DNA of 64,000 bases from Microbacterium sp. MPKO10 (lineage in GTDB: Bacteria > Actinomycetota > Actinomycetes > Actinomycetales > Microbacteriaceae). The DNA is taken from positions 310,001 through 374,000 of the forward strand of contig NZ_JAPCHX010000005.1 in NCBI RefSeq assembly GCF_026107415.2, in the 5' to 3' direction. The notes below the pieces were generated by a model that worked only from the letters and a program-made list of their open reading frames with translations, did not search any database and was not told the DNA's origin. Position numbers and translations under genes: made by a program. Positions 52,846 through 61,727 of this stretch are shown here, piece by piece (the first letter of the stretch is position 1; each line of letters opens with the position of its first letter).

Positions 52846-53988
52846 ATGGCAACTGTCACATTCTCACAGGCAACGCGAGAGTACGCCGGTGTGCAACGCC
52901 CCGCGGTGGACTCGTTGGATCTCGAAATCGCCGACGGCGAGTTCCTGGTGCTCGTCGGACCCTCGGGCTCGGGCAAATCGACGTCCCTGCGAATGCTGGC
53001 CGGCCTCGAAGAGGTCAACGCGGGTCGCATCTTCATCGGAGATCGCGACGTCACCGACGTCCCGCCGAAGGATCGAGACATCGCAATGGTGTTCCAGAAC
53101 TATGCGCTCTACCCTCACATGACCGTCGCAGAGAACATGGGCTTTGCCCTGAAGATCGCTGGGATGAGCAAGAAGGAGCGTGCTCGGCGCGTGTACGAGG
53201 CCGCGGAACTACTGGATCTCGTCCCTCTCCTCAACCGCAAGCCAAAGGCGCTCTCCGGAGGCCAACGCCAGCGCGTTGCGATGGGCCGGGCAATCGTCCG
53301 CAGCCCCCAGGTCTTTCTCATGGACGAGCCGCTGTCGAACCTGGATGCGAAGCTGCGAGTGCAGACTCGCACCCAGATCGCGTCGCTCCAGCGCCGACTC
53401 GGCGTCACGACCGTCTATGTCACTCACGACCAGGTCGAAGCGCTGACGATGGGAGACCGGATCGCGGTGATCGCCGATGGAAAGCTGCAGCAAGTGGGTA
53501 CCCCTCACGAACTGTATGAAGACCCTCGGAACGTCTTCGTCGCCGGGTTCATCGGCTCCCCGGCGATGAACCTGTTCACGACCGATGTGACCGAGCGCGG
53601 AGTGCACTTCGGCACCCAGACCGTTGAAGTAGACCGTGAGGTCAGGGATGCCGTGGGCAGCCGTGTCACGATTGGGATCCGACCTGAGGACATCACAGTT
53701 GCGAGCCCGTCAGAGCCAGGGCTCACCATGACTGTCGATCTTGTCGAAGAGCTCGGCGCCGATGGATACCTCCATGGCCACGCGCTCATCGACGGCAAGA
53801 GGGTGAACATCACGGCGCGCGTCGACGGGCGGTCGCACCCGGAGGCGGGCGATACGGTCTCTGCGACGTCCAAGTTCGGGCGCATCCACCTCTTTGATGT
53901 GGACAGCGGAAAACGACTCAACCGGGGAACGTGGGTGAAGCCGAGCGCGAACGACCGAGACGACAGCGTCAGCACGGCCGCCGCCTAG
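52846..53988 (+). CDS. MsmK/UgpC-type sugar ABC transporter ATPase, orphan
   Basis: A 380-residue ATPase of the CUT1 family: Walker A GPSGSGKST, signature LSGGQRQRVAMGRAI, Walker B VFLMDEPLSNLD, then a C-terminal MalK-like regulatory domain (TIGIRPEDI). It stands alone, with no permease or binding protein nearby. Shared ATPases of this kind (MsmK, MsiK) energise several importers; both sugar systems in the window (4-7 kb and 58-62 kb) lack their own ATPase. The start follows GGAAGGAAAG. An IS remnant begins right after its stop. Confidence 0.9.
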   Translation: MATVTFSQATREYAGVQRPAVDSLDLEIADGEFLVLVGPSGSGKSTSLRMLAGLEEVNAGRIFIGDRDVTDVPPKDRDIAMVFQNYALYPHMTVAENMGFALKIAGMSKKERARRVYEAAELLDLVPLLNRKPKALSGGQRQRVAMGRAIVRSPQVFLMDEPLSNLDAKLRVQTRTQIASLQRRLGVTTVYVTHDQVEALTMGDRIAVIADGKLQQVGTPHELYEDPRNVFVAGFIGSPAMNLFTTDVTERGVHFGTQTVEVDREVRDAVGSRVTIGIRPEDITVASPSEPGLTMTVDLVEELGADGYLHGHALIDGKRVNITARVDGRSHPEAGDTVSATSKFGRIHLFDVDSGKRLNRGTWVKPSANDRDDSVSTAAA

Positions 53989-53989
53989 A

Positions 53990-54232
53990 TGTTCTTCCCA
54001 CTGACGTTATGGACGGCGTGGGCTGATGGAATGGGGTGAGGACCTCCGGTATCGATATAGGTAACCACACCTGATCGAGTCCACTGAGGTCCTCGTGTCT
54101 TACGTTACCCATGCTCGCGCCGCATTGAACCCGCAGGGCCGGTTGAAGCTCGTCCAGCTCGTCGTTCGCGATGGGTGGGCGCACGCGCGTGCCGCGGAGC
54201 GCTTCCAGGTCGCGCGCGGCACTGTCTCGAAA
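53990..54232 (+). mobile_element. IS481-type element, 5' remnant
   Basis: A frame starting with GTG at 54095 encodes HARAALNPQGRLKLVQLV and RAAERFQVARGTVSK, the N-terminal helix-turn-helix of IS481-family transposases. It breaks off after about 45 residues where the sequence joins a NUDIX gene in antisense. The upstream 100 bases contain an inverted repeat (GAGGACCT/AGGTCCTC) that may be part of the element. The DDE catalytic part is absent, so it cannot move. Confidence 0.7.
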
Positions 54233-54486
54233 TCGGCGCTGGCTTCTTCTAACGTTTCCCTACGCGCTGTGGCTTCCATATCGATATCTTCGTATTGCCG
54301 ATGCCCACCGGGAATATCCAGACCTCGCTCACGTAGCATCACTCCAAGAACTCTTCCGGAGCGAGTGTCCACCGGCACAACCGCGACCGACGTCACTCTG
54401 TCAGGGTTCGGTATCTCAATGGCCCCCAGTGATCGCAGCCTGTCGCTACTCTCCCCGCTGCGATCATCTGCGTAGATGTCTGTCAT
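54233..54486 (-). pseudogene. NUDIX hydrolase truncated by the IS481 remnant
   Basis: The intact start (ATG) leads to RVTSVAVVPVDTRSG and a NUDIX box GGHRQYED with RRETLEEAS at near-canonical spacing. After this motif the frame passes into antisense transposase sequence and ends at 54100. The second half of the fold is lost, so activity is doubtful. It would have hydrolysed a nucleoside-diphosphate-linked compound. Confidence 0.7.
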
Positions 54487-54592
54487 TCACGCGACTTTCT
54501 CACAAGTCAATTCTGATTCCTAGCTGTGTCGCCCACTGGCTCATCCCCAAAGAGCTACGAACTTAGATAGCCCTCGACACTCAGACAGCCGA

Positions 54593-55963
54593 TCAGGCAG
54601 GCGCCATGTCAGCAAAACGAGAATAGTGGCCCTGAAACGCCACAGTGATCGTCGCCGTCGGGCCATTACGGTGCTTCGCCACGATGAGGTCGGCCTCACC
54701 CGGACGCGTGTCCTTCTCATAGACCGACTCACGGTGCAGAAGGATGACCATATCGGCATCCTGCTCAATCGAGCCCGACTCACGCAGGTCGCTGATCGCC
54801 GGCATCTTGTCTTGCCGCTGCTCGGGGCCACGGTTCAGCTGCGACAGCGCGATCACGGGAACGTTGAGCTCCTTCGCCAGCAGCTTGAGCGCACGCGAGA
54901 ACTCCGACACCTCCTGCTGACGGCTCTCGACCCGTTTGCCGCTGGTCATCAGCTGCAGATAGTCGATGACGACGAGCTTGAGCCCCACGCGCTGCTTGAG
55001 ACGACGGCACTTCGCACGGATCTCGACAAGCGTCATATTGGGGCTGTCATCGATATACAGCGGTGCCTCATTGATGCGGCCACGCGTGGACGCCATTGTG
55101 GTCCAGTCACGCGAATCAAGCGTGCCCTTGCGCATGTTCTGCAGCGGAATAGCACCTTCGGCGCTGAGCAGACGCATTGCGATCTCGCTCTTGCCCATCT
55201 CGAGTGAGAAGAAGATCGAGGGCTCGTCGTTGCTGATGGATGCTGCTCGCGCAAAGTCGAGCGCAAGTGTCGACTTTCCCATCGCGGGGCGCGCCGCGAT
55301 GATGACCATCTGGCCCGGGTGCAGGCCGTTCGTCAACTCGTCCAATTCGCGGAACCCGGTCGGGATGCCCGTCATGGTGCCGTCGCGACCGCTCGCCGCT
55401 TCGATCTCTTCGACAGCGGCGTCCACAGCCGTCGTCAGGGGCACGTAGTCTTCTGCCGTCTCGTCACCGGAAACCGAGTAGATCTCGGCCTGAGCGTTAT
55501 TGACGAGGTCAAGAACCTCGCCCTCGCCTGAATACCCCATCTGCACAATGCGTGTTCCCGCCTCGACGAGGCGGCGCAGCATCGCGCGCTCGGAGACGAT
55601 CGACGCGTAAAAACCGGCGTTCGCCGCCGTGGGCACCAGCGAAGTGAGCGTGTGCAGGTAGTCGGCACCGCCCGCACGCTGGAGCTCGCCCTGCTTGACG
55701 AGTTCGTCTGTCACCGCAATGACATCGGTGGGCTCACCATGCGAGTAGAGGGAGAGCATCGCATCGAAGATGATCTCGTGCTTCGGAATGTAGAAGTCGG
55801 CACCGCGCACGAGCTCAACGACGTCGGCAACGGCATCCTTCGACAGCATCATTCCGCCGAGAGTCGACTGCTCGGCGAGGAGATCGTGCGGTGGGGTGCG
55901 CTCGTAGGGACGCTCGGCGTCGGGACCTGCTCCGCCACCAGCCTCAAGATGCGCGATCGACAC
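54593..55963 (-). CDS. dnaB: replicative DNA helicase DnaB
   Basis: A 456-residue DnaB without intein. The N-terminal DnaG-interacting domain (AEQSTLGGMMLSKDAV) is followed by the RecA-like motor with Walker A ARPAMGKST, VVIDYLQLM, and DLRESGSIEQDADMV. The GTG start has GGGGGAGG eight bases upstream. It unwinds DNA 5'-3' at the replication fork as a hexamer. It is separated from the ribosomal protein operon by a terminator and a DnaA-box-rich region. Confidence 0.95.
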   Translation of the reverse strand: MSIAHLEAGGGAGPDAERPYERTPPHDLLAEQSTLGGMMLSKDAVADVVELVRGADFYIPKHEIIFDAMLSLYSHGEPTDVIAVTDELVKQGELQRAGGADYLHTLTSLVPTAANAGFYASIVSERAMLRRLVEAGTRIVQMGYSGEGEVLDLVNNAQAEIYSVSGDETAEDYVPLTTAVDAAVEEIEAASGRDGTMTGIPTGFRELDELTNGLHPGQMVIIAARPAMGKSTLALDFARAASISNDEPSIFFSLEMGKSEIAMRLLSAEGAIPLQNMRKGTLDSRDWTTMASTRGRINEAPLYIDDSPNMTLVEIRAKCRRLKQRVGLKLVVIDYLQLMTSGKRVESRQQEVSEFSRALKLLAKELNVPVIALSQLNRGPEQRQDKMPAISDLRESGSIEQDADMVILLHRESVYEKDTRPGEADLIVAKHRNGPTATITVAFQGHYSRFADMAPA

Positions 55964-55984
55964 GAACTGACCTCCCCCTTTTCA

Positions 55985-56056
55985 CCATTTGAATGGCACA
56001 GCCCATTTGAATGGCACAGCCCACGTGAACGACACAGCCCACGTGAGCGACACCGA
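55985..56056. repeat. four 18-bp units before dnaB
   Basis: Two identical copies of CCATTTGAATGGCACAGC are followed by two copies of a related CCACGTGAACGACACAGC type. They lie 22-93 bases before the dnaB start, in its probable 5' leader. Confidence 0.9.
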
Positions 56057-56213
56057 AGTGCCTGACCTTGACCGCGGCCGGACGCCATCGTCCGAGCCAC
56101 GAGTCAAGTGAATCAGCACCCGCTGACATCGGCCGCTGGCCTGCTTGCGCGTACGTTCGCGACCGGTCTGCTGACTAACCCTAGAGACCCCTCGCACATC
56201 CCCCAAATCAGCC

Positions 56214-56412
56214 TGTGGATAACTATGTGGAGAACCTGCGCGAAACGCCGAGAGTCCTGTGGGCAACTGATGTGGATAGCTGTGGACAACTTGGGGAGCA
56301 AAACTTTTTTAGCACCTCTGACCAGGGATTTCTAATTCCACACAGTGTGGACAGAGAAAGCGTTTGAAGCAGTGGTTGAGGGTTGGAGAATGGCACCGTG
56401 CCTGTGCACAAA
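56214..56412. other. DnaA-box cluster
   Basis: In the same orientation: TGTGGATAA (56214, perfect), TGTGGAGAA (56226), TGTGGATAG (56271), TGTGGACAA (56281, the actinobacterial consensus), TGTGGACAG (56346) and TGTGCACAA (56404). They surround an AT-rich run. Density far exceeds chance in this GC context. DnaA control of dnaB or DnaA titration are the likely roles. Confidence 0.65.
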
Positions 56413-56648
56413 TGAGCGGAAAAATAGCATCACATTCGCGCGTGCGCAAGCCCTAAGCGCACATTTCGCGACGCATCACAGAGCGCGTTCTGCCCCCGGC
56501 GACGGGTGACGTCAACAGCAGCAGAGCGCGCAGCTTCAGGGCTTGCCTGCCCGCCCTGTGCGACTCATATGGCAGAGCCCTCCGGCGACGGCACAGAGTC
56601 GCCCAGGGAGACGCACAGACAAATGCCCATGCAGACATCTATGCACAC

Positions 56649-56683
56649 AAAAACGCGAGGCGGCCCATCGGCCCGCCTCGCGT
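56649..56683 (-). terminator. rho-independent terminator of rpsF-ssb-rpsR-rplI
   Basis: CGCGAGGCGG pairs with CCGCCTCGCG and, on the minus strand, TTTTT follows directly. It lies 14 bases after the rplI stop. Confidence 0.88.
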
Positions 56684-56696
56684 CTTCGTCAGTGCG

Positions 56697-57149
56697 CTAC
56701 TTGGCAGCGACCACCCGAAGGGAGATCGTCGCCGAGACGTCCTCACGCAGGCGAAGCGTCGCCTCGTGGGAGCCCGTGGCCTTGATGGCGCTCGGGATCT
56801 CGACCTTGCGCTTGTCGATCTCGCCGATTCCGGCTTCAGCGATTGCCGCGGCGATGTCGCCCGGCTTCACCGAACCGAACAGACGGCCCTCGCGGCCCGC
56901 CTTGACGGTCAACGTGATCGCGTTCGCTTCGATGGCGTCCTTGAGTGCCTTCGCCTCTTCAAGGGTCTCGAGCTCGCGAGCGGCACGGGCCGCCTTGATC
57001 TGCTCGACCTGCTTCTCGCCACCACGCGTCCACGGGGTCGCGAAACCCTGCGGGACGAGGTAGTTGCGGGCATAGCCGTTCTTGACCTCGATGACATCAC
57101 CGGGGGCACCGAGGCCAGTGACCTCGTGCGTCAGAATAACTTTTGACAT
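56697..57149 (-). CDS. rplI: 50S ribosomal protein L9
   Basis: A 150-residue L9 with the N-terminal rRNA-binding domain ([31 protein letters not shown]), the long connecting helix and the C-terminal domain ([16 protein letters not shown]). Last gene of the rpsF operon, 11 bases after rpsR. Confidence 0.96.
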   Translation of the reverse strand: MSKVILTHEVTGLGAPGDVIEVKNGYARNYLVPQGFATPWTRGGEKQVEQIKAARAARELETLEEAKALKDAIEANAITLTVKAGREGRLFGSVKPGDIAAAIAEAGIGEIDKRKVEIPSAIKATGSHEATLRLREDVSATISLRVVAAK

Positions 57150-57160
57150 TCGTGTACTCC

Positions 57161-57421
57161 TTAGCGGCCCGAGCCGGCGTAGGGCAGAAGAGCCATTTCG
57201 CGGGCGTTCTTGATTGCCCGTGCGATCAGGCGCTGCTCCTGCACGGAGACACCGGTGATGCGGCGAGCACGGATCTTACCGCGCTCTGAGATGAACTTGC
57301 GGAGCGTGGCGACGTCTTTGTAGTCAATGACGCCGACACGGATTGACTTCGCCGGGGCGGATGCCTTCGCACCCTTGCCGCGGGAAGACTTGCGGCCCTG
57401 GCCGCTCGACTTTCCAGCCAT
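57161..57421 (-). CDS. rpsR: 30S ribosomal protein S18
   Basis: An 86-residue S18 ([31 protein letters not shown]). The N-terminal extension is rich in Lys, Gly and Ser, and no cysteine is present, so it is the zinc-independent form. It binds S6 in the 30S platform. Confidence 0.96.
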   Translation of the reverse strand: MAGKSSGQGRKSSRGKGAKASAPAKSIRVGVIDYKDVATLRKFISERGKIRARRITGVSVQEQRLIARAIKNAREMALLPYAGSGR

Positions 57422-57483
57422 AGTGGTTTCCTCTTCGTGAAGATTCTGATGTGATGTCGCTTGGCGCCATCACATCCGTGTGA

Positions 57484-57990
57484 TTAGAACGGGGTCTCGT
57501 CGCCGTAGCTTCCGGGGTTCGCCCATCCGTCTCCGCCACCCTGCGGCTGAGACGGCGCTGCGGGTGCCCACGGCTCGTCGTTCTGGTAGGTGGCCGCCTG
57601 GTTGCGGTTCTGCCCCCCGCCGGACGACTGTGCGCGCGTGACCTGAGCTGTCGCGTAGCGGAGGCTCGGACCGATCTCGTCAACGTCGAGTTCGATCACT
57701 GTGCGCTTCTCGCCCTCGCGGGTCTCGAACGAACGCTGCTTGAGGCGCCCCTGAGCGACGACGCGGCTGCCCTTGGTGAGACTGCCAGCGACGTGCTCGG
57801 CGAATTCACGCCAGACGCTCGCGCGGAGGAAGAGAGCCTCTCCGTCCTTCCACTCGTTCGCCTGACGGTCGAACGTGCGGGGAGTGGACGCGATGGTGAA
57901 GTTGGCAACCGCGAGCCCCGACTGTGTGTAGCGCAGCTCGGGATCGGCGGTGAGGTTGCCCACCACGGTGATGACGGTCTCGCCAGCCAT
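57484..57990 (-). CDS. ssb: single-stranded DNA-binding protein
   Basis: A 168-residue SSB. The OB fold begins [19 protein letters not shown] after the initiating residues MAG, and the disordered tail is rich in Gly, Gln and Asn. It ends in DETPF, matching the acidic C-terminal tip that recruits partners. Start at MAGETVI, four bases after the rpsF stop. It protects ssDNA during replication and repair. Confidence 0.94.
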   Translation of the reverse strand: MAGETVITVVGNLTADPELRYTQSGLAVANFTIASTPRTFDRQANEWKDGEALFLRASVWREFAEHVAGSLTKGSRVVAQGRLKQRSFETREGEKRTVIELDVDEIGPSLRYATAQVTRAQSSGGGQNRNQAATYQNDEPWAPAAPSQPQGGGDGWANPGSYGDETPF

Positions 57991-57994
57991 GGGA

Positions 57995-58357
57995 CTAGGC
58001 GCCCTTGCTTGCCTTGCGCGCGGCCTTGGCCTCGGCGCGCTTGGCCTCGGATGCGACCTGAGCAATGGCCTCTTCAGCGCGGAGCACCTTGGTGCGCATG
58101 ACAGCCTCAGAGAGCTTGAGCTGGCGGTCGAGTTCCTTCGTGGACTCGCTCGTCGCGGTGAAGTCGACGACGGCGTAGATGCCCTCGGCCTTCTTGTTGA
58201 TCTCGTAAGCGAGACGGCGACGGCCCCAGATGTCCACGTTATCGACGGTTCCACCGTCGTTGCGGATCACATTGAGGAACTTGTCGAGGCTCGGTGCAAC
58301 CGTGCGCTCGTCAATCTCCGGGTCGAGGATGACCATGAGTTCGTACTGATGCGTCAC
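57995..58357 (-). CDS. rpsF: 30S ribosomal protein S6
   Basis: A 120-residue S6 ([34 protein letters not shown]) with an Ala/Lys-rich tail. The GTG start is set by AAGGAGGT seven bases upstream. First gene of the operon. TATCAT on the minus strand at 58458-58463 is a possible -10, leaving a leader of about 95 bases that could contain the S6-S18 autoregulatory RNA known in other bacteria; the structure was not verified. Confidence 0.95.
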   Translation of the reverse strand: MTHQYELMVILDPEIDERTVAPSLDKFLNVIRNDGGTVDNVDIWGRRRLAYEINKKAEGIYAVVDFTATSESTKELDRQLKLSEAVMRTKVLRAEEAIAQVASEAKRAEAKAARKASKGA

Positions 58358-58495
58358 TAACCCACCTCCTTCGGTCTTGATCGGCTGCAGGCGTTCTGCA
58401 ACAGGAGGGTTGTAGCATCGTCCCCCGTATTCGGAACCGAACACAGGCAACTTGGCTATGATACCCGACCACGGGGCGTCATGCGAACGCGTGAA

Positions 58496-59830
58496 TCAGC
58501 CGTCGGCGCCGATCGCCCCGTTCGCGGCTGCCTGCGCCTGTTCAAGACCGTCGAGCGGCTTCACCGTCCCCGCGAAGATCTCTTTGAAGATCGGGTCGTA
58601 CTGCTCGAAGCCCTTGCTGTAGTTCGGGCCGGTCGGCGCGGGAATGGTCTTGCCGTCGGAGACAACGTCGAAGAATGGGGACACGTCGACATCCTTCTTC
58701 TTCCAGAAGTCGAAGTAGGTGTCCTGCGCGGCGACCACGCCAGGAACGGCAGCACCGTCAACCCCAAGATACGCGTTGCCCTCTTCGCTTCCGAGCCAGC
58801 CGAGCACCTTCTTGACAGCATCCTTATTCTCGCTCGCCGCATTGCCCGCGGCCACGATGCCGTTCGTCACCGACACACGCCCCTCGGGGCCGGCCGGAAG
58901 CATGGCGACCCCCCAGCCGAAGTCGGCGTTCTGTGAGACATTCTTGAGGTTGTAGAGACCGGACTGAAAGAGCGCCATCTTGCCCTGCGTGAACGTGTTG
59001 AGACTGAAGTCACCGTCGTCATTCGTGTCAGCGGCAGAGGGAGCGACGTGCTGCTTGTTGATCGCCTTCACGAGGTAGTCGATGGCCTGTGCAGACTTGT
59101 CATCGGCGAACGCGAACTCGTCGCCATCTTGGAAGTGCCCGCCGTTCGATCCGATGAACGGAAGCAGCACGGCCTGCAGGTCGTAGGCGAGGTTCGTGCC
59201 GTACTGGGCGATGTTCTTCTCATCGAACGCTTCAGTCTCGGCCGTTTTGCCGTTCGCATCGATCGTCAGCTTCTTCGCCATCGCCAGATACGTATCGTTC
59301 TTGGGCTCCTCTGGGTCCCACGTGAGATCGTCGAGAGCCTCAGGGTCAACGCCCGCTTTCTCGAGAAGATCGGCGTTGTAGTACACGGCGATCCCCGCGT
59401 CGTACAGCTGAGGCACGCCCCACAACGTGTCGTTGCGTGTGAACTGGTCGACGACGCTTGGCTCCCAGGCTTCGGCCGCCGAGGCGCCCATCACAGCACC
59501 GACGTCCATGAGGTTGCCGGAGTCCACATAGGCCCCGTAGTACGAATTGTTGATCCAGAACACGTCGTCCATGGTGCCGCCCGCGACATCGGTGCGCAGC
59601 TTCGTCCAGTAGTCACCCCAGGGCACGACGTTGATGTTCACCGTGATGTTCGGGTTCTGCTTCTCGAACTCGTCGAACGATGCCTCATACGCCTGCGCAA
59701 CAGTCTCGTCCCAGAGCCGGAAGCTCACGGTCGTCGTGCTTGCCTCGGTGGTGTCAGACGCAGCGCAGGCAGACAGCATCAGGGCGGATGCTGCGGCAAT
59801 CGCCGCGCTTTTCAGGATTCGCTTCGCCAT
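58496..59830 (-). CDS. sugar-binding lipoprotein of an ABC transporter
   Basis: A 444-residue family 1 solute-binding lipoprotein (lipobox LSAC). Mature start VSFRLWDETVAQAYEAS and later GVPQLYDAGIAVYYN are typical of CUT1 binding proteins. It is the last gene of the cluster, 12 bases after the permease. The cluster contains a mannitol-dehydrogenase-family enzyme, so a sugar alcohol or hexuronate-related substrate is plausible. Confidence 0.9.
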   Translation of the reverse strand: MAKRILKSAAIAAASALMLSACAASDTTEASTTTVSFRLWDETVAQAYEASFDEFEKQNPNITVNINVVPWGDYWTKLRTDVAGGTMDDVFWINNSYYGAYVDSGNLMDVGAVMGASAAEAWEPSVVDQFTRNDTLWGVPQLYDAGIAVYYNADLLEKAGVDPEALDDLTWDPEEPKNDTYLAMAKKLTIDANGKTAETEAFDEKNIAQYGTNLAYDLQAVLLPFIGSNGGHFQDGDEFAFADDKSAQAIDYLVKAINKQHVAPSAADTNDDGDFSLNTFTQGKMALFQSGLYNLKNVSQNADFGWGVAMLPAGPEGRVSVTNGIVAAGNAASENKDAVKKVLGWLGSEEGNAYLGVDGAAVPGVVAAQDTYFDFWKKKDVDVSPFFDVVSDGKTIPAPTGPNYSKGFEQYDPIFKEIFAGTVKPLDGLEQAQAAANGAIGADG

Positions 59831-59842
59831 TCGGGTCTTTCT

Positions 59843-60724
59843 CTATTTGAAACCGGTGATGGTGATGGATCTCACGATGTGCTTCTGAAAGATCAGGAAC
59901 ACCACCGCCAGCGGGACGAGGGCTATCGTCGTTGCTGCCATCACCAGCGTCCAATTGCTCGTGTACTGAGATTGGAGGCTCGCTGTCGCAACCGTGATCA
60001 CACCCCACGTCTCACCCGTCGTGACCACGAGAGGCCAGAGAAAGCTGTTCCACTGCGTAACGACGGTGATGAGGGCCAGGGTGACGATGATTGGCCGTGA
60101 CAACGGAACCACGATACCCGTCATTATGCGAAAATGCCCGGCGCCGTCAATGCGGGCGGCGTCGACAAGGTCGCGCGGAATGGTTCGGAAATACTCTCTC
60201 AACAGGAAGATTGCATACGGACTTCCGAAAAGGAACGGCAGAACAAGCCCCCAGAAAGTGTTGCGAAGTCCCAGCTCGACCATCATCAGATACAGGGGCA
60301 CGACGAGCACGACGGGTGGAACCATGAGCCCCGACAGGTACGCCCAGAACAGGATGCTGCGCCCGGGGAACTCGATGCGGGCGAAGGCATACGCGGCCAT
60401 GATTGAGAAGCACAGCTGGCCGACAAGCAGCACGACAGTCATGGCGACAGTGACCCCGAGGGCACGACCGAAACTGTGACCTCCGGCAAACAGCTCACCG
60501 ATGTTGACCAGGGTCACCGGATTCGGCACGGACGCGGCTCCCTCCCGGGCGAACTGCGTCGGCGAGGTGAAGGCCGTGGTCACGCTGAACACGAACGGCA
60601 GGAGGGTGAGCGCTGCACCGACCAGCAGAACCACGTACACAGCCACGGCCTTCAGCGCACGGCGCGGCGTTCCTGGTGCTGCGGCCGGCAGCATCCGGTT
60701 GCGCCTCACGTCATGAGAGGTCAT
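59843..60724 (-). CDS. carbohydrate ABC transporter permease (MalG type)
   Basis: A 293-residue permease with six membrane helices; EAA loop LVDAARIDGAGHFRIMTGI. The ATG lies 14 bases inside the end of the preceding permease gene; a GTG five codons later is an alternative start. Partner of the MalF-type permease. Confidence 0.9.
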   Translation of the reverse strand: MTSHDVRRNRMLPAAAPGTPRRALKAVAVYVVLLVGAALTLLPFVFSVTTAFTSPTQFAREGAASVPNPVTLVNIGELFAGGHSFGRALGVTVAMTVVLLVGQLCFSIMAAYAFARIEFPGRSILFWAYLSGLMVPPVVLVVPLYLMMVELGLRNTFWGLVLPFLFGSPYAIFLLREYFRTIPRDLVDAARIDGAGHFRIMTGIVVPLSRPIIVTLALITVVTQWNSFLWPLVVTTGETWGVITVATASLQSQYTSNWTLVMAATTIALVPLAVVFLIFQKHIVRSITITGFK

Positions 60725-61676
60725 ATGTCGTCCGCTTCCGGAAATACAGCTGCTGCGCCAGCGTAATGAGCACGAGCAACCCGAGCAGGATGACGGCGAT
60801 CACTCCCGCTTTGCCAACATTGAACGTCGAGAACGCCTCGGTGTAGAGACGCATGGCGACGACGTCGGTGTAGCCCAGTGTGCCGGAGTCCGTAACCGCG
60901 TGGGGGCCGCCCTTGGTCAGTGCGTAGATCTGATCGAAGAGCTGAAAGACGCTGATCACGCTCGTCACGAGGACGAAGAACATCGTGGGCCTGAGCAGCG
61001 GCAGCTTAATGCGCCAGAAGAGGGCGATCGGGCCAGCGCCGTCGATGCGGGCGGCATCGATGATGTGCTGCGGAATGCCCAGCATCCCGGCGACGAAGAA
61101 GAGCGTGACGTATCCGACGTTCGTCCAGACCACGACGGCCGCGACACTGGGCAGCGCGAGCGCGGGGCTCGTCAGCCACTCGACACGCTCGCCGATCAGC
61201 GTGTTGAGCAGACCATTCGTCGGCGCGAGGATCCACTTCCACACGATGCCGAGAGCGAGCGGCGCACTGATCCACGGAAGCACATAGATGACGCGAAAGA
61301 CGGCGCTGCATGGGAGACCACGAGTGAGAAACGACGCGGCTACGAGACCGAACGCGGTCTGCACGGGGATCACGAGGCAGACGAACACGGCGGTGACCGC
61401 AAGGGAGTTGAGGAAGGCGGCGTCGCCGAGGACCGTTCCGTAGTTGTCGGCACCGGCCCAGGTGGGGGTGCTGAGCAGATCCCAGTGATGAAAACTGAGC
61501 CATACAACGACGAGAATCGGGAACAGCAGAAACGCGGCGAACCCGAACAGGCTCGGAGCGAGGAGTGTGTACGCCGTCGTGGTGTCGCGTCGCCTTCGCC
61601 TTCCGGGAACCCGCGATGGGCGCATGCGCGGTTGTCGTGACACCGCGGGCTTCACGGTGTCGCTCACGCCAGGCAT
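60711..61676 (-). CDS. carbohydrate ABC transporter permease (MalF type)
   Basis: A 321-residue permease with an Arg-rich cytoplasmic start and six membrane helices; EAA loop IIDAARIDGAGPIALFWRI. Start at MPGVSDTV: TACGAT seven bases before it suggests a leaderless transcript starting here, so this may be the first gene of the permease-permease-binding protein unit. A start ten codons upstream is possible. Confidence 0.88.
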   Translation of the reverse strand: MPGVSDTVKPAVSRQPRMRPSRVPGRRRRRDTTTAYTLLAPSLFGFAAFLLFPILVVVWLSFHHWDLLSTPTWAGADNYGTVLGDAAFLNSLAVTAVFVCLVIPVQTAFGLVAASFLTRGLPCSAVFRVIYVLPWISAPLALGIVWKWILAPTNGLLNTLIGERVEWLTSPALALPSVAAVVVWTNVGYVTLFFVAGMLGIPQHIIDAARIDGAGPIALFWRIKLPLLRPTMFFVLVTSVISVFQLFDQIYALTKGGPHAVTDSGTLGYTDVVAMRLYTEAFSTFNVGKAGVIAVILLGLLVLITLAQQLYFRKRTTYDLS

Positions 61677-61683
61677 ATCGTCA

Positions 61684-61689
61684 ATCGTA
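61684..61689 (-). promoter_or_regulatory. possible leaderless -10 box of the sugar permease unit
   Basis: On the minus strand TACGAT precedes the ATG by seven bases, within the 51-base gap to the dehydrogenase gene. Confidence 0.4.
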
Positions 61690-61727
61690 TCGACTGCCGA
61701 CAGCAACAGGCTCCGGATGCCGCTCGG

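Larger units (their letters stand above)
55964..56696. other. 733-base region between rplI and dnaB
   Basis: It contains, from the dnaB side, an 18-bp fourfold repeat, a cluster of DnaA-box-like 9-mers with an AT-rich AAAACTTTTTT run and a TCCACACAGTGTGGA palindrome (56337-56351), then about 240 bases with nothing recognised, and the rplI terminator. No gene is supported. The dnaB promoter must lie here. Confidence 0.7.

Noticed and set aside
53990-54486. Complete insertion sequence
   Set aside because: Only the transposase N-terminus is present; the catalytic part and a right end are missing.
55985-56056. 18-bp repeats before dnaB as CRISPR or iterons of a plasmid origin
   Set aside because: No spacers, no Rep gene, and the surrounding genes are core chromosome.
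56214-56412. DnaA-box cluster as the chromosomal origin oriC
   Set aside because: dnaA and dnaN are not adjacent; the actinobacterial oriC lies between them. Kept only as a DnaA-binding region.
57991-58254. 88-residue N-terminal extension of SSB
   Set aside because: It is a shadow of rpsF in another frame; SSB proteins begin right at the OB fold.
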